Shown: one piece after another, positions 7,166-16,203 of the stretch
Numbering within the stretch: position 1 is the stretch's first letter
How the letters are laid out: every line of letters starts with the position of its first letter
Assembly (NCBI GenBank): GCA_028285265.1
Contig: JANQPX010000040.1
Coordinates: 62,001 to 126,000, forward strand
Source: Geminicoccaceae bacterium
GTDB lineage: Bacteria; Pseudomonadota; Alphaproteobacteria; Geminicoccales; Geminicoccaceae
Length of the DNA stretch: 64,000 nucleotides
Direction: 5' to 3'
Notes under the pieces: model-generated
Told to the model about the DNA's origin: nothing
Database searches by the model: none
The model's input: only the letters and a program-made list of their open reading frames with translations
Position numbers and translations under genes: made by a program

Positions 7166-8434
7166 ATGCACAAAATCCTCTTAAAGGGTGGTCAGCCCCT
7201 GCAAGGTTCGATCCCAATTGGTGGGGCAAAGAACGCTGTTCTTCCGATACTAGCGGCCGGACTTTTAACAGACGAGCCGGTGACGCTCGACAATGTGCCC
7301 GACCTTGCAGATGTCCACACCATGAAAGCGCTTCTTGAAACCCATGGTATGACAGTCGAGCGTACCGGTGACAGACACCACCGTTTGACACTCTCGACCA
7401 AGGCGATTTCCAACCACACGGCAGATTATGAACTTGTGCGCAAGATGCGTGCTTCGGTTCTGGTCCTGGGCCCACTGCTCGCTCGAGAGGGCATCGCCAA
7501 GGTGTCCTTGCCTGGCGGATGCGCTATCGGTCAACGCCCAGTCGACTTGCACCTAAAGGGACTGGAAGAGATGGGGGCTGAGATCGTGTTGGAGCGTGGC
7601 TATATCCATGCCGAGGCGCGAGACGGTCTGCGAGGCGGGCAGGTGGCGCTGGCCATGCCGTCGGTCGGAGCGACCGAGAATATCTTAATGGCTGCGACGT
7701 TGGCCAAAGGCGAGACTGTGATCACGAATGCAGCTCGTGAACCTGAAATCGTTGATCTTGCGGCCTGTCTCACCTCGATGGGGGCGCTCATCGAAGGAGC
7801 CGGCAGTGCAACAATCAGAGTTCAAGGTGTGCCAACTCTCCATGGCGCCAAACATCGCGTCGTCGCGGACCGGATCGAACTCGGCACTTATGCGATCGCT
7901 GCTGCGATCACCGGCGGCGAGCTCAAACTGATTGGTGGGCGATCGGCCCTGATTAACTCGTTGATCGAAAAGCTCGTTGAGGCCGGCGTTATGGTTACCA
8001 ACGACGGAGAAGATTTGGTGATCGCCTGCAAGGGAGGGCGTCCAATCGGCGTTGACGCAATGACCCAGCCCTATCCAGGCTTTCCGACAGACCTACAAGC
8101 TCAGTTCATGTCGCTGATGTGCATCGCCGATGGGGCTGCGATGATTACCGAAAGCATCTTTGAGAACCGCTTTATGCATGTCTCGGAGTTGGGCCGTATG
8201 GGTGCCAAGATCACCGTCCACGGCGGTTCTGCACTGGTGCGTGGTGTCGAGCGATTGCATGGCGCACAAGTGATGGCGACGGATCTACGGGCTTCCGTCT
8301 CGCTTATCCTCGCGGGACTCGCTGCCGAAGGTGAAACGGAAATTCGACGTGTCTATCATCTCGATCGAGGGTATGAAAAAGTCGATGAGAAGCTAAGGGG
8401 CTGCGGGGCAGTGATCGAACGGGTAAAGGAATGA
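7166..8434 (+). CDS. murA: UDP-N-acetylglucosamine 1-carboxyvinyltransferase
   Basis: 422 residues, the normal MurA length. It transfers enolpyruvate from PEP to UDP-GlcNAc, the first committed step of peptidoglycan synthesis, in the cytoplasm. Seen: the N-terminal GGAKNA motif with the catalytic Lys (residue about 22), and LPGGCAIGQRPVDLH with the PEP-binding, fosfomycin-reactive Cys (about residue 117). The ATG at 7166 has GGAAGAG just upstream. It overlaps the next gene by four bases (ATGA), so murA and the DUF2948 gene are coupled, an arrangement widely kept in alphaproteobacteria. Confidence 0.97.
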   Translation: MHKILLKGGQPLQGSIPIGGAKNAVLPILAAGLLTDEPVTLDNVPDLADVHTMKALLETHGMTVERTGDRHHRLTLSTKAISNHTADYELVRKMRASVLVLGPLLAREGIAKVSLPGGCAIGQRPVDLHLKGLEEMGAEIVLERGYIHAEARDGLRGGQVALAMPSVGATENILMAATLAKGETVITNAAREPEIVDLAACLTSMGALIEGAGSATIRVQGVPTLHGAKHRVVADRIELGTYAIAAAITGGELKLIGGRSALINSLIEKLVEAGVMVTNDGEDLVIACKGGRPIGVDAMTQPYPGFPTDLQAQFMSLMCIADGAAMITESIFENRFMHVSELGRMGAKITVHGGSALVRGVERLHGAQVMATDLRASVSLILAGLAAEGETEIRRVYHLDRGYEKVDEKLRGCGAVIERVKE

Positions 8435-8925
8435 CCGATACGGCTGCAAGCGATCCAGGTAAAGCGGACGGATTGCGCCTGCGCGCACGTGACAAAGAGG
8501 ATGTGCAGGTCATTGCTGCCTGCTTGCAGGATGCTCTTATTCCGCTTCGTGAAATGGCATTCATGGCGGAAGAGAGGCGATTCTTGGCCGCGTTCAATCG
8601 CTTCCAGTGGGAACGACTGGCTGACCCGGTCGATGCATCCGGCCTCACGCTTTGTCAGTCTGTTCTTAGGATCGATAACGTCGATAGTGTTCAATATCGA
8701 GGTCTTGATCGCGAACTTGATGGTGTGAAGTTCGAACTATTGACCATCATTGCTGAACCCGCAGACGCCGGTGGATTTAGGGTTACACTGCTGTTTGCAG
8801 GTGATGTGGCACTTCGTCTTCAGGTGGACCAACTTGCCCTAGCGCTTGAGGATTTTGGCGAACCGTCGCTTGCTTCGGCAACGCCCAAGCATGATCTCTC
8901 AACCTCAAAAAAGGCGGGCTCTTAA
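8431..8925 (+). CDS. DUF2948 family protein
   Basis: 164 residues matching the DUF2948 pattern, with the LRARDKEDVQVIAACLQDAL start and an RFLAAFNRFQWE segment. No signal peptide. The family has no known function and is almost confined to alphaproteobacteria, where it sits between murA and hisD as here. Overlaps murA by four bases and ends three bases before hisD, so all three are likely cotranscribed. Confidence 0.9.
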   Translation: MTDTAASDPGKADGLRLRARDKEDVQVIAACLQDALIPLREMAFMAEERRFLAAFNRFQWERLADPVDASGLTLCQSVLRIDNVDSVQYRGLDRELDGVKFELLTIIAEPADAGGFRVTLLFAGDVALRLQVDQLALALEDFGEPSLASATPKHDLSTSKKAGS

Positions 8926-8928
8926 CCC

Positions 8929-10230
8929 ATGCCCCTGCGCCTTGATGACCGAAATAACGACTTCGGCGCACAGATCGATGCGCTCATTGCCACAAAGCGT
9001 GAAGAAACCGTCCATGTTGGCTCAGAGGTCCGAACGATCATTGAACACGTCGTTCGCGACGGTGATCGGGCTCTGGTCGAACTGACAGAACGATTCGATC
9101 GGCATTCACTCGATCCAGCTCGTCTTCGGTTGCCACAGGATGCGATCGATGCGGCCTATAAGGATTGTGATCCCGCCGTTGTTCAGGCGCTCGAAAAGGC
9201 AGCGCAGCGCATTTTGGCCTTCCACGAACGCCAGAAGCCTGATGATATCGCCTATACCGACGACATCGGCGTGCGCCTTGGTCAACGTTGGCGGCCAATC
9301 GATGCCGTCGGCCTCTACGTGCCAGGCGGTAAGGCGGCCTATCCGAGTTCCGTCTTGATGAATGCGCTGCCGGCAAAGGAGGCTGGTGTTGAGCGGTTAG
9401 CCATTGTGGTGCCTGCGCCCGACGGTGAATTGGCGCCGCTTGTCCTGGTCGCGGCAAAGCTCGCCGGTATCGACGAAGTCTATCCGATCGGTGGCGCGCA
9501 GGCGGTGGCTGCACTCGCCTATGGAACGAAGACAATCCAAGCCGTCGATAAGATTGTCGGCCCTGGCAATGCCTATGTGGCTGAGGCGAAACGCCAGGTA
9601 TTTGGCCGAGTGGGGATCGACATGATTGCCGGCCCCTCTGAGGTCGTCGTGGTTGCCGACGGTGACAATGATCCAGCTTGGGTTGCAGCCGATCTGTTGA
9701 GCCAAGCGGAACATGATGAGATGGCACAGGCCATCCTGATCACCGACAGTCGCACATTGGCGTCGGCCGTTGAGCAGGAAGTTCAACGACAGCTCGAAGA
9801 ACTACCAAAGCGTGCTATTGCCGGTGTGAGCTGGGAGTCGCTAGGGGCCGTTGTTGTTCTCACATCGATGGACTCGGCGCCTTCCTTGGTGAACCGCATC
9901 GCGCCTGAGCATCTGGAGCTGATGGTTGCCAATCCAGAGGCAATGTCGGAAGAAATTCACCATGCCGGCTCAATCTTCCTTGGACCTTACACGCCAGAAG
10001 TCATTGGTGACTATGTCGGCGGCCCCAACCACGTGTTGCCGACCAATCGTACGGCACGGTTCGCTTCCGGCCTCTCGGTTTTTGATTTTATGAAGCGAAC
10101 CACGCTTCTTGGTTGCGATTCCAATAGCTTCAATGACCTCGCGCCGGCCGCAGCGATGCTAGCCCACGCCGAGAATTTGGCAGCGCATGCCAAGGCTGTC
10201 GAGATCAGGATGACAAACGATGGCCAATAG
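8929..10230 (+). CDS. hisD: Histidinol dehydrogenase
   Basis: 433 residues. It oxidises L-histidinol to L-histidine in two NAD-dependent steps, the last step of histidine synthesis. Visible motifs: the VPGGKAAYPSSVLMN and KIVGPGNAYVAEAK nucleotide-binding regions, zinc-site residues in LSQAEHDEMAQ, the catalytic Glu-His pair in APEHLEL, and YVGGPNHVLPT near the end. It follows DUF2948 by three bases and overlaps the UPF0262 gene by 11, so it belongs to the murA transcript group. The other his genes are not in the window. Confidence 0.97.
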   Translation: MPLRLDDRNNDFGAQIDALIATKREETVHVGSEVRTIIEHVVRDGDRALVELTERFDRHSLDPARLRLPQDAIDAAYKDCDPAVVQALEKAAQRILAFHERQKPDDIAYTDDIGVRLGQRWRPIDAVGLYVPGGKAAYPSSVLMNALPAKEAGVERLAIVVPAPDGELAPLVLVAAKLAGIDEVYPIGGAQAVAALAYGTKTIQAVDKIVGPGNAYVAEAKRQVFGRVGIDMIAGPSEVVVVADGDNDPAWVAADLLSQAEHDEMAQAILITDSRTLASAVEQEVQRQLEELPKRAIAGVSWESLGAVVVLTSMDSAPSLVNRIAPEHLELMVANPEAMSEEIHHAGSIFLGPYTPEVIGDYVGGPNHVLPTNRTARFASGLSVFDFMKRTTLLGCDSNSFNDLAPAAAMLAHAENLAAHAKAVEIRMTNDGQ

Positions 10231-10699
10231 CGACACCAATCGCATCGTCGAGATTTCACTCGATCAAGGTAGTATTGTCCGCTGGAGTCGCGAAGTTGAT
10301 CACGAGCGTCAGGTTGCCATTTACGATCTTTTAGAAAACAACAGTTTTTCCTTGGCCAACGGTTTTGACGGTCCTTATTGCATTGAACTGTCATTGCGCG
10401 AGGCTAATTTGATAATCGCTGTCAAAAAGCAGGATCAGGCTGAAGCGACCGAAATCTCTCTGTCGATGCGGCCCTTTCGCAAGTTGATTAAGGATTACTT
10501 CTTGATCTGCGAGAGCTATTTCGAGGCCATTCGTAACGCGACGCCGAGTCGAATCGAGGCGATCGATATGGGACGACGCGGTTTGCACAACGACGGTGCA
10601 GCATTGCTAGTCGATGCGCTGAAGGACAAGATCTGCATTGATGAGGAGACGGCGAGGCGACTCTATACCTTGATCTGCGTTCTCCATATCCGTGGCTGA
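10220..10699 (+). CDS. UPF0262 family protein
   Basis: 159 residues from the ATG at 10220 inside the end of hisD. The opening (NRIVEISLDQGSIVRWS, then DHERQVAIYDLLENN) and the LSMRPFRKLIKDYFLICESY block are characteristic of UPF0262, a family of unknown role found next to hisD in alphaproteobacteria. It is soluble, with no signal. It overlaps the phosphatase gene by eight bases. Confidence 0.9.
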   Translation: MANSDTNRIVEISLDQGSIVRWSREVDHERQVAIYDLLENNSFSLANGFDGPYCIELSLREANLIIAVKKQDQAEATEISLSMRPFRKLIKDYFLICESYFEAIRNATPSRIEAIDMGRRGLHNDGAALLVDALKDKICIDEETARRLYTLICVLHIRG

Positions 10700-11165
10700 T
10701 CCGGAGTCAGAACGTCCCTTAGTTGATCTCCCGGGGAGCGTGCTGTTCGCCTGTACCCACAACGCCATCCGCTCCCCTGTCGCCGAGGCGCTGATGCGTT
10801 ACCTGCATGGAAAGCGTGTCTATGTCGACTCCGTGGGTTTGCGCATTCAACCCGTTGATCCCTTTGCAGTCGCAGCACTCGATGAAATAGGTATCGATCT
10901 CTCGAACCATCGACCGAAAACGTTCGATGAACTCGATGACGACTTCTTTGACCTAGTCGTCTCGCTTTCACCAGAGGCGCAACACCGCGCGGTTGAGATG
11001 ACCCGCACCAGCTCCTGCGAAATCGAATTTTGGCCGACCATGGACCCAAGCATCGCGACTGGGAATCGAGAGATGCGGATGGATGCCTATCGATCCCTTC
11101 GCGATCAGCTCATTGATCGCTTGCAGAAGCGCTTCCCGCGCCCAGGTGGTCCAGTGATGATCTGA
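10692..11165 (+). CDS. Low-molecular-weight protein tyrosine phosphatase family protein
   Basis: 157 residues from a GTG. The N-terminal CTHNAIRS is the C-x5-R-S phosphate loop that holds the nucleophilic Cys and the phosphate-binding Arg, and a WPTMDPS stretch near residue 115 supplies the general-acid Asp-Pro. The loop is a variant of the classic CxGNxCRS. Likely reaction: hydrolysis of phosphotyrosine on proteins; arsenate reductase is the other activity of this fold. It overlaps UPF0262 and is followed by infA after 116 bases. Confidence 0.88.
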   Translation: MADPESERPLVDLPGSVLFACTHNAIRSPVAEALMRYLHGKRVYVDSVGLRIQPVDPFAVAALDEIGIDLSNHRPKTFDELDDDFFDLVVSLSPEAQHRAVEMTRTSSCEIEFWPTMDPSIATGNREMRMDAYRSLRDQLIDRLQKRFPRPGGPVMI

Positions 11166-11281
11166 TCCGAACCTGGATGTTCCTGCCATCGGACTTTCGA
11201 CGGCACTTGACGTCTGCGCGGCTAGTCGTCATCTACAGGCTTAGCGGAAGGTCCGCTTCAAAATTTCCCAATGGAGGTTGA

Positions 11282-11500
11282 ATGGCGAAAGAAGAACTCA
11301 TTGAGTTCAGCGGCACAGTCACGGAAGTTTTGCCCAATGCGATGTTTCGTGTGCAGCTTGAGAACGATCATGAGATCCTCGCGCACACGTCCGGCCGTAT
11401 GCGCAAGAATCGTATCCGCGTTCTGACCGGCGACAAGGTGACGGTCGAAATGACTCCTTATGATCTGACCAAAGGCCGGATCACATACCGTTTCAAATAA
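11282..11500 (+). CDS. infA: Translation initiation factor IF-1
   Basis: 72 residues, the exact usual length, forming one S1/OB barrel. The MAKEELIEFSGTVTEVLPNA start and the YDLTKGRITYRFK end are diagnostic. IF-1 binds the ribosomal A site and helps IF-2 and IF-3 form the 30S initiation complex. A GGAGG lies upstream of the ATG. It is followed after 3 bases by maf. Confidence 0.98.
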   Translation: MAKEELIEFSGTVTEVLPNAMFRVQLENDHEILAHTSGRMRKNRIRVLTGDKVTVEMTPYDLTKGRITYRFK

Positions 11501-11503
11501 CGT

Positions 11504-12094
11504 GTGACCATTAGCTCACTGATCCTAGCATCGTCATCGCCAAGGCGGCTGGATCTCCTTCGCCAGATCGGCATTGAGCCAGCTCGCATCGAAACGCCGC
11601 ATATCGACGAACACCCGTTCCCGTCGGAAGATCCGCGCAAACACGCTCTACGTTTGTCGATTGGCAAGCGAGACGTGGTCACCGAGCGGCTCGGTTACGC
11701 TGAGGGCTATGTGCTCGCAGCCGATACCGTTGTTGCCTGCGGCAGGCGCATTTTGCCCAAAGCCGAAGATGCAGCAACGGCGGAGCAATGCCTCCGACTG
11801 TTGTCGGGACGGCGGCATCGGGTCTATACAGGTGTCGCAGTCAGTGCGCCGGATGGGCGAACCAACGCCTGCGTGGTGATGACGACGGTCACATTGAAGC
11901 GCCTTGGACTTGAACAGCTCATGCACTATCTCGAAAGCGGAGAGTGGCAAGGCAAAGCTGGAGGCTACGGCATTCAAGGCCGTGCTGATGCCTTTGTGAC
12001 AGGTATCAGCGGCAGCTACTCCAACGTTGTTGGTTTGCCGCTCCAGGCCAGTGCGGATCTCCTGCGCGGCCTGGGTTTTCAGGGGCTGCCCTGA
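11504..12094 (+). CDS. maf: Maf family nucleotide pyrophosphatase
   Basis: 196 residues from a GTG. Motifs: LASSSPRR near the N-terminus (substrate-binding Ser-Arg-Arg) and AADTVV with the catalytic Asp. Maf proteins hydrolyse non-canonical or pyrimidine nucleoside triphosphates to monophosphates, releasing pyrophosphate, and overproduction blocks septum formation in Bacillus. Which of the YhdE or YceF type this is cannot be told from reading. Lies between infA and the RNase E/G gene, with 3- and 9-base gaps. Confidence 0.93.
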   Translation: MTISSLILASSSPRRLDLLRQIGIEPARIETPHIDEHPFPSEDPRKHALRLSIGKRDVVTERLGYAEGYVLAADTVVACGRRILPKAEDAATAEQCLRLLSGRRHRVYTGVAVSAPDGRTNACVVMTTVTLKRLGLEQLMHYLESGEWQGKAGGYGIQGRADAFVTGISGSYSNVVGLPLQASADLLRGLGFQGLP

Positions 12095-12103
12095 CGGAAG
12101 ACG

Positions 12104-13492
12104 ATGAGCCGCGATCTGATCATTGAAATGACCCCGTTTGGCGCTCGAGCTGCGCTGATGCGCCACGGTAAACTTCAAGAGCTGCGACTCGCTGATGGCG
12201 AATCATCGGACATTCGCGGCCAGATTTTCCTCGCCCGTGTCAAGAATGTCGAGGCCGATCCGGACGCTGCCTTCGTCGACTGCGGCCAAGGGCGGACGGC
12301 ATATCTATCAGGCCGCGATGGTCGCTATGTCAGCGGCAAGCGTCGAGATATGCCGCTTGCCGATCAGATAACAGAAGGCCAGGCGATCCTCGTGCAGGGG
12401 GCCGGCATGAGCCGTGACGGCAAGAACCCCAAAGTCACGAGTGATATTCAGCTCACCGGCATGTTTCAGGTCTTTCGTCCGAGGCGTCGAAGCGTCCGCT
12501 TGTCAAGCAAGCTCTCCGACTCGGGTCAGTCTGACCGTCTGCTCAGGCTGGCCAAAGCAAGCTATCCAGACGGAGGCGTGATCTATCGTGGATCTGCAAG
12601 TGCTGCGGATGATGCTGAGCTCGAGGCGGAAAGCGAGAAACTCAAGACGCTCTGGCGTGAGATCGAAGACAAAGTCGACAGTGGCCGGGCCCCGGCATGC
12701 GTTTTTGCTCGTGGCGATCCGCTCGATCGCCTCCTACAGGATAGTTTGAAGGCTGATATCGATCGCATCATTGCTGCTGATCGGATTGTTCACACGTCGG
12801 TCCGTACTTTCCTCGAGACGTGGTTGCCGGCGCTGGAGCCACGCCTTGAGTGCGAGCCGGGGGCTTTTGAAAGCCAGGGTGTCAATGATGAGCTCGCTCG
12901 CGCTAATGAGCCGCTCGTCGACCTTCGAAGCGGCGGCAGTATTATCATCGAGACGACGGCTGCACTCACAGCGATTGACGTCAATAGCGGCACCAGCCGA
13001 CCGCGAGATGCCAACATTGAAGCAGCCTACGAAATCGCTCGACAGCTAAGGCTTCGCCGCATTGGTGGCACAATTGTCGTCGACTTCATTGATCTGTCCA
13101 GTCAGGGCGAGCGTGATGCTCTGCTGTCTGCGCTGGACGAAGGCTTTGCCCATGATCCAGCAGCCGTCAGAATCTACCCGCCGACCCCGCTCGGATTGGT
13201 GCAGATTAGCCGGCAGCACCTCGGTCATAGCCTAACCGAGCATTTGAAGCGTCCATGTCCGAGCTGCGACGGCAGTGGCCGGGTGGAAAGCCTGCGTGTT
13301 GTGACGGAACGTTTGCTCGCCGAGGCCCGCGGCATGAACGCCACCAGCGTTAACGTCGCGCCCGATCTCTATAGCTATATCGAGCGGGAAGCCATTGGGT
13401 CGATTCGGGCCTATATTAAGCGCTATGGGCTGATGACGCCGCAAATTTCTCGTAACGATTCACTTCCTCCGGGCGCGTACCAACTGACATGA
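12104..13492 (+). CDS. rng: Ribonuclease E/G family protein
   Basis: 462 residues, the length of RNase G rather than of the much longer RNase E. It has an N-terminal S1 RNA-binding region (VKNVEADPDAAFVDCGQGRT), the catalytic DNase I-like segment with AIDVNSG and GGTIVVDFIDL carrying the magnesium-binding Asp residues, and the zinc-link CPSCDGSGR near residue 385. These enzymes cut AU-rich single-stranded RNA in mRNA decay and rRNA maturation. The infA-maf-rng-yacG order is kept in alphaproteobacteria. Overlaps yacG by four bases. Confidence 0.93.
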   Translation: MSRDLIIEMTPFGARAALMRHGKLQELRLADGESSDIRGQIFLARVKNVEADPDAAFVDCGQGRTAYLSGRDGRYVSGKRRDMPLADQITEGQAILVQGAGMSRDGKNPKVTSDIQLTGMFQVFRPRRRSVRLSSKLSDSGQSDRLLRLAKASYPDGGVIYRGSASAADDAELEAESEKLKTLWREIEDKVDSGRAPACVFARGDPLDRLLQDSLKADIDRIIAADRIVHTSVRTFLETWLPALEPRLECEPGAFESQGVNDELARANEPLVDLRSGGSIIIETTAALTAIDVNSGTSRPRDANIEAAYEIARQLRLRRIGGTIVVDFIDLSSQGERDALLSALDEGFAHDPAAVRIYPPTPLGLVQISRQHLGHSLTEHLKRPCPSCDGSGRVESLRVVTERLLAEARGMNATSVNVAPDLYSYIEREAIGSIRAYIKRYGLMTPQISRNDSLPPGAYQLT

Positions 13493-13689
13493 TGTCCAAG
13501 ACCGAAGACAAAACACCCAAAAAGACACCGCGCTGTCCGCAATGCGGCAAGCCGCGCGTTCAAGCCTACCGCCCATTCTGCACGCCGCGTTGCCGCGACC
13601 TCGATCTCGGCAAATGGCTGGATGGATCCTATACGATCCCGGCTGTCGAGGAAGAGCCACCGGATGAACGCAACGAAGAGGGATGGTGA
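13489..13689 (+). CDS. yacG: DNA gyrase inhibitor YacG
   Basis: 66 residues. Four cysteines in CPQCGKP and FCTPRCRDLDLGKW form the YacG zinc finger. In E. coli YacG binds GyrB and inhibits gyrase. The start used is the first of two adjacent ATG codons, overlapping the RNase gene's stop. Last gene of the block; the 328 bases that follow contain no clear gene. Confidence 0.93.
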   Translation: MMSKTEDKTPKKTPRCPQCGKPRVQAYRPFCTPRCRDLDLGKWLDGSYTIPAVEEEPPDERNEEGW

Positions 13690-13975
13690 TCTACCGTTGA
13701 TTGAGGGATGCCGCCGACGTCCGATGGACCTCGTCACGTCTTAAGGATCGTTCATCAGCCCCTCGTTGAGCTGTGGTGATGGTCGGTCTACCAAACTCGC
13801 CAAGCCGTTATCGATTGCCTGCTCGTCGCGGTTCGCGATTCGAGGAATGTAGGTGCGTACCCGCGACCGCGTTATGGGCCAAGCGTTCACGAAGGATTGC
13901 AGAAGCGGGGCGATGACGCCTCTTGTTTTTTCGATCATATCCGGCTTTGTGTAGGGAAGTGTAAAACGCAACGCA

Positions 13976-13996
13976 GGTCGATCGTACAAATCGACC
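13976..13996. promoter_or_regulatory. Inverted repeat before the sugar ABC operon
   Basis: GGTCGAT (13976-13982) and ATCGACC (13990-13996) flank seven bases, 22 bases upstream of the binding-protein ATG and just before its AAGGGAGG ribosome site. The rest of the 13690-14017 gap shows no convincing gene. The repeat is a candidate operator for a sugar-responsive repressor, or a 5' leader hairpin; no regulator gene is adjacent. Confidence 0.4.
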
Positions 13997-14017
13997 ACCA
14001 TCGAAGGGAGGCCATCT

Positions 14018-15271
14018 ATGGCCGGTATCTATAAGAAGTTGGCGCTCGGGGTTGCTCTTTGCGCCCTCGGCGGCGCAGCCGCATCTGCAGAAGGCGAAGT
14101 CGAAGTTCTTCACTGGTGGACCTCAGGCGGTGAAGCCGCTGCCCTGAATGTCCTCAAGGATGATTTGCAATCTAAGTCAGTGGGTTGGCAGGACATGCCT
14201 GTTGCCGGCGGTGGCGGCGAACAGGCGATGACGGTCTTACGCGCACGCGTAACTGCGGGCAATCCGCCAACAGCGGTCCAAATGCTAGGTTTCGATATCC
14301 TTGACTGGGCTGAGCAGGGCGTGGTGGCGGATCTCAATTCCGTCGCCGCTGAAGAGGGCTGGGACGAGGTCGTGCCGTCGGCCCTTCAGGGCTTCTCGAA
14401 ATATGACGGCACGTGGATTGCCGCTCCCGTCAACGTTCATTCCACCAATTGGGTTTGGGCAAACAAAGCGATTTTTGATGAACTCGGTTTGGACGAGCCC
14501 AGTGATTGGGACGGCCTGATTGCAGCGCTCGATAAGATCAAAGGGGCTGGCTACACTGCTGTCGCCCATGGTGGCCAAGCTTGGCAAGATGCAACCATCT
14601 TCGATGCTGTGGTGATGACCACGGGCGGGCCAGACTTCTACAAGTCGTCGATGATCGACCTCGACACGGAAGCGCTGGGCTCAGAGACCATGCAGACCGT
14701 GTTCGATCGGATGGCGCAGATTCGTGGATATGTCGACGACAACTTCTCCGGTCGTGACTGGAATCTCGCAACCGCCATGGTGATCGAAGGTACCGCGGGT
14801 GTGCAGTTCATGGGCGATTGGGCGAAAGGAGAATTCCTGAATGCCGGTAAGGTGCCGGGCCAGGACTTCCTTTGTTTCCGCATGCCTGGAACCCAGGGCA
14901 CGGTGACCTTCAATTCCGACCAATTCGTGATGTTTGCTGTCGGCGAAGAGAGTTCCGCTTCGCAGGCTGAATTGGCAAAGTCGATCATGACTCCTTCGTT
15001 CCAATCAGCGTTCAACGTGGTCAAGGGCTCGGTCCCGGCGCGCACTGACGTTCCCGATGCTGACTTCGATGACTGCGGCAAGAAGGGAATGGTCGATCTT
15101 GCTGAAGCCAATGAGAAGGGCACGTTGTTCGGATCGATGGCTCATGGACACGCAGCACCGGCTGCGGTGAAAAACGCGGTCTACGACGTTGTGACCGCAC
15201 ATTTCAATGGTGAGTTCGACAGTGCTGCCGCTGTCGACGAGCTGGTTGCCGCTGTTGAGGGCGCTCTTTGA
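14018..15271 (+). CDS. Carbohydrate ABC transporter substrate-binding protein
   Basis: 417 residues with a signal peptide (KLALGVALCALGGAAASAEG) and an extracytoplasmic solute-binding family 1 fold. The mature start EVEVLHWWTSGGEAAALNVL and the TGGPDFY and VQFMGDWAKGEF segments resemble glucose/mannose-type CUT1 binding proteins, so glucose or a related sugar is the likely ligand; that is family-level inference. It captures the sugar in the periplasm and delivers it to the two permeases that follow. The ATG has AAGGGAGG upstream. First gene of a four-gene operon. Confidence 0.92.
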   Translation: MAGIYKKLALGVALCALGGAAASAEGEVEVLHWWTSGGEAAALNVLKDDLQSKSVGWQDMPVAGGGGEQAMTVLRARVTAGNPPTAVQMLGFDILDWAEQGVVADLNSVAAEEGWDEVVPSALQGFSKYDGTWIAAPVNVHSTNWVWANKAIFDELGLDEPSDWDGLIAALDKIKGAGYTAVAHGGQAWQDATIFDAVVMTTGGPDFYKSSMIDLDTEALGSETMQTVFDRMAQIRGYVDDNFSGRDWNLATAMVIEGTAGVQFMGDWAKGEFLNAGKVPGQDFLCFRMPGTQGTVTFNSDQFVMFAVGEESSASQAELAKSIMTPSFQSAFNVVKGSVPARTDVPDADFDDCGKKGMVDLAEANEKGTLFGSMAHGHAAPAAVKNAVYDVVTAHFNGEFDSAAAVDELVAAVEGAL

Positions 15272-15297
15272 TAACGTATCTGTAGCGTCAGCCGGAG

Positions 15298-16203
15298 ATG
15301 GCCGCGAGCAGTGCCTATGTTGGAGGGCGGGCTTGGGTACAAGAAGCCCTGCCCAAACTTGTCCTTGCACCGTCGCTTGCGGCCATTCTCCTCTTCGTCT
15401 ACGGCTTTATTGCATTTACCGGTTATCTCTCTTTCACCGACTCCAAGATTCTTCCCAGCTTCGATCTGATCGGCTTTGAGAACTACGCTAAGCTGTTTGG
15501 CCTTCGCCATTGGTCGACAGCCCTCACCAACCTTGCGATCTTCGGCGGGCTCTACATCCTGTTCTGCACAGTATTCGGCCTCCTACTCGCAATCTTTCTT
15601 GACCAGAAAATCCGTGGCGAAGGCGTGTTGCGCCCAATTTATCTCTATCCAATGGCGCTCTCTTTCATCGTTACCGGCACGGCTTGGAAATGGTTTCTCG
15701 ATCCTGGCATCGGCCTTGAACAGATCGTGCAAAACGCAGGGTTTGAAGGCTTCTCGTTCAACTGGATCAAGGATCGAGAGATGGCCATCTATTGCGTTGT
15801 CATAGCAGCCGTCTGGCAGTCCACTGGTTTCGTCATGGCGATGTTTCTGGCGGGGCTTCGAGGCATCGACAACGAAATCTTGAAAGCCGCACAGATCGAT
15901 GGAGCGTCCGCAACGAAGCTCTATCGCCGCATCGTTATCCCACAGCTAAGGCCAGCATTCTTGTCCGCCTTCGTTGTGCTCGCTCATATGGCGATCAAGT
16001 CCTACGATCTTGTGATCGCACTGACCAATGGTGGTCCTGGCCGTGCGACAGAGTTGCCCGCGACGTTCATGTATTCCTATACGTTCACCCGCAATCAAAT
16101 GGGTGTGGGGGCGGCATCAGCTGTAATCATGCTGATGATGATCGCCTCGGTCATTGTTCCCTACCTATATGCTGAAATTCGGGAACGCCGTGATGGCCGC
16201 TAG
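15298..16203 (+). CDS. Sugar ABC transporter permease (MalF type)
   Basis: 301 residues with six predicted membrane helices and the binding-protein-dependent transport EAA loop, seen here as EILKAAQIDGASATKLYRR with the conserved Gly and IVIPQLRP after it. It pairs with the next permease to form the channel. It follows the binding protein by 26 bases and overlaps the next permease by 11. Confidence 0.92.
   Translation: MAASSAYVGGRAWVQEALPKLVLAPSLAAILLFVYGFIAFTGYLSFTDSKILPSFDLIGFENYAKLFGLRHWSTALTNLAIFGGLYILFCTVFGLLLAIFLDQKIRGEGVLRPIYLYPMALSFIVTGTAWKWFLDPGIGLEQIVQNAGFEGFSFNWIKDREMAIYCVVIAAVWQSTGFVMAMFLAGLRGIDNEILKAAQIDGASATKLYRRIVIPQLRPAFLSAFVVLAHMAIKSYDLVIALTNGGPGRATELPATFMYSYTFTRNQMGVGAASAVIMLMMIASVIVPYLYAEIRERRDGR

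Noticed and set aside
9038..9727. 229-codon minus-strand frame inside hisD
   Set aside because: Pro/Arg/His-rich translation typical of antisense frames; hisD is unmistakable on the other strand.
13741..14001. 86-codon minus-strand frame in the gap before the sugar ABC genes
   Set aside because: It starts inside the leader repeat of the opposing gene, has no ribosome site and resembles no family.
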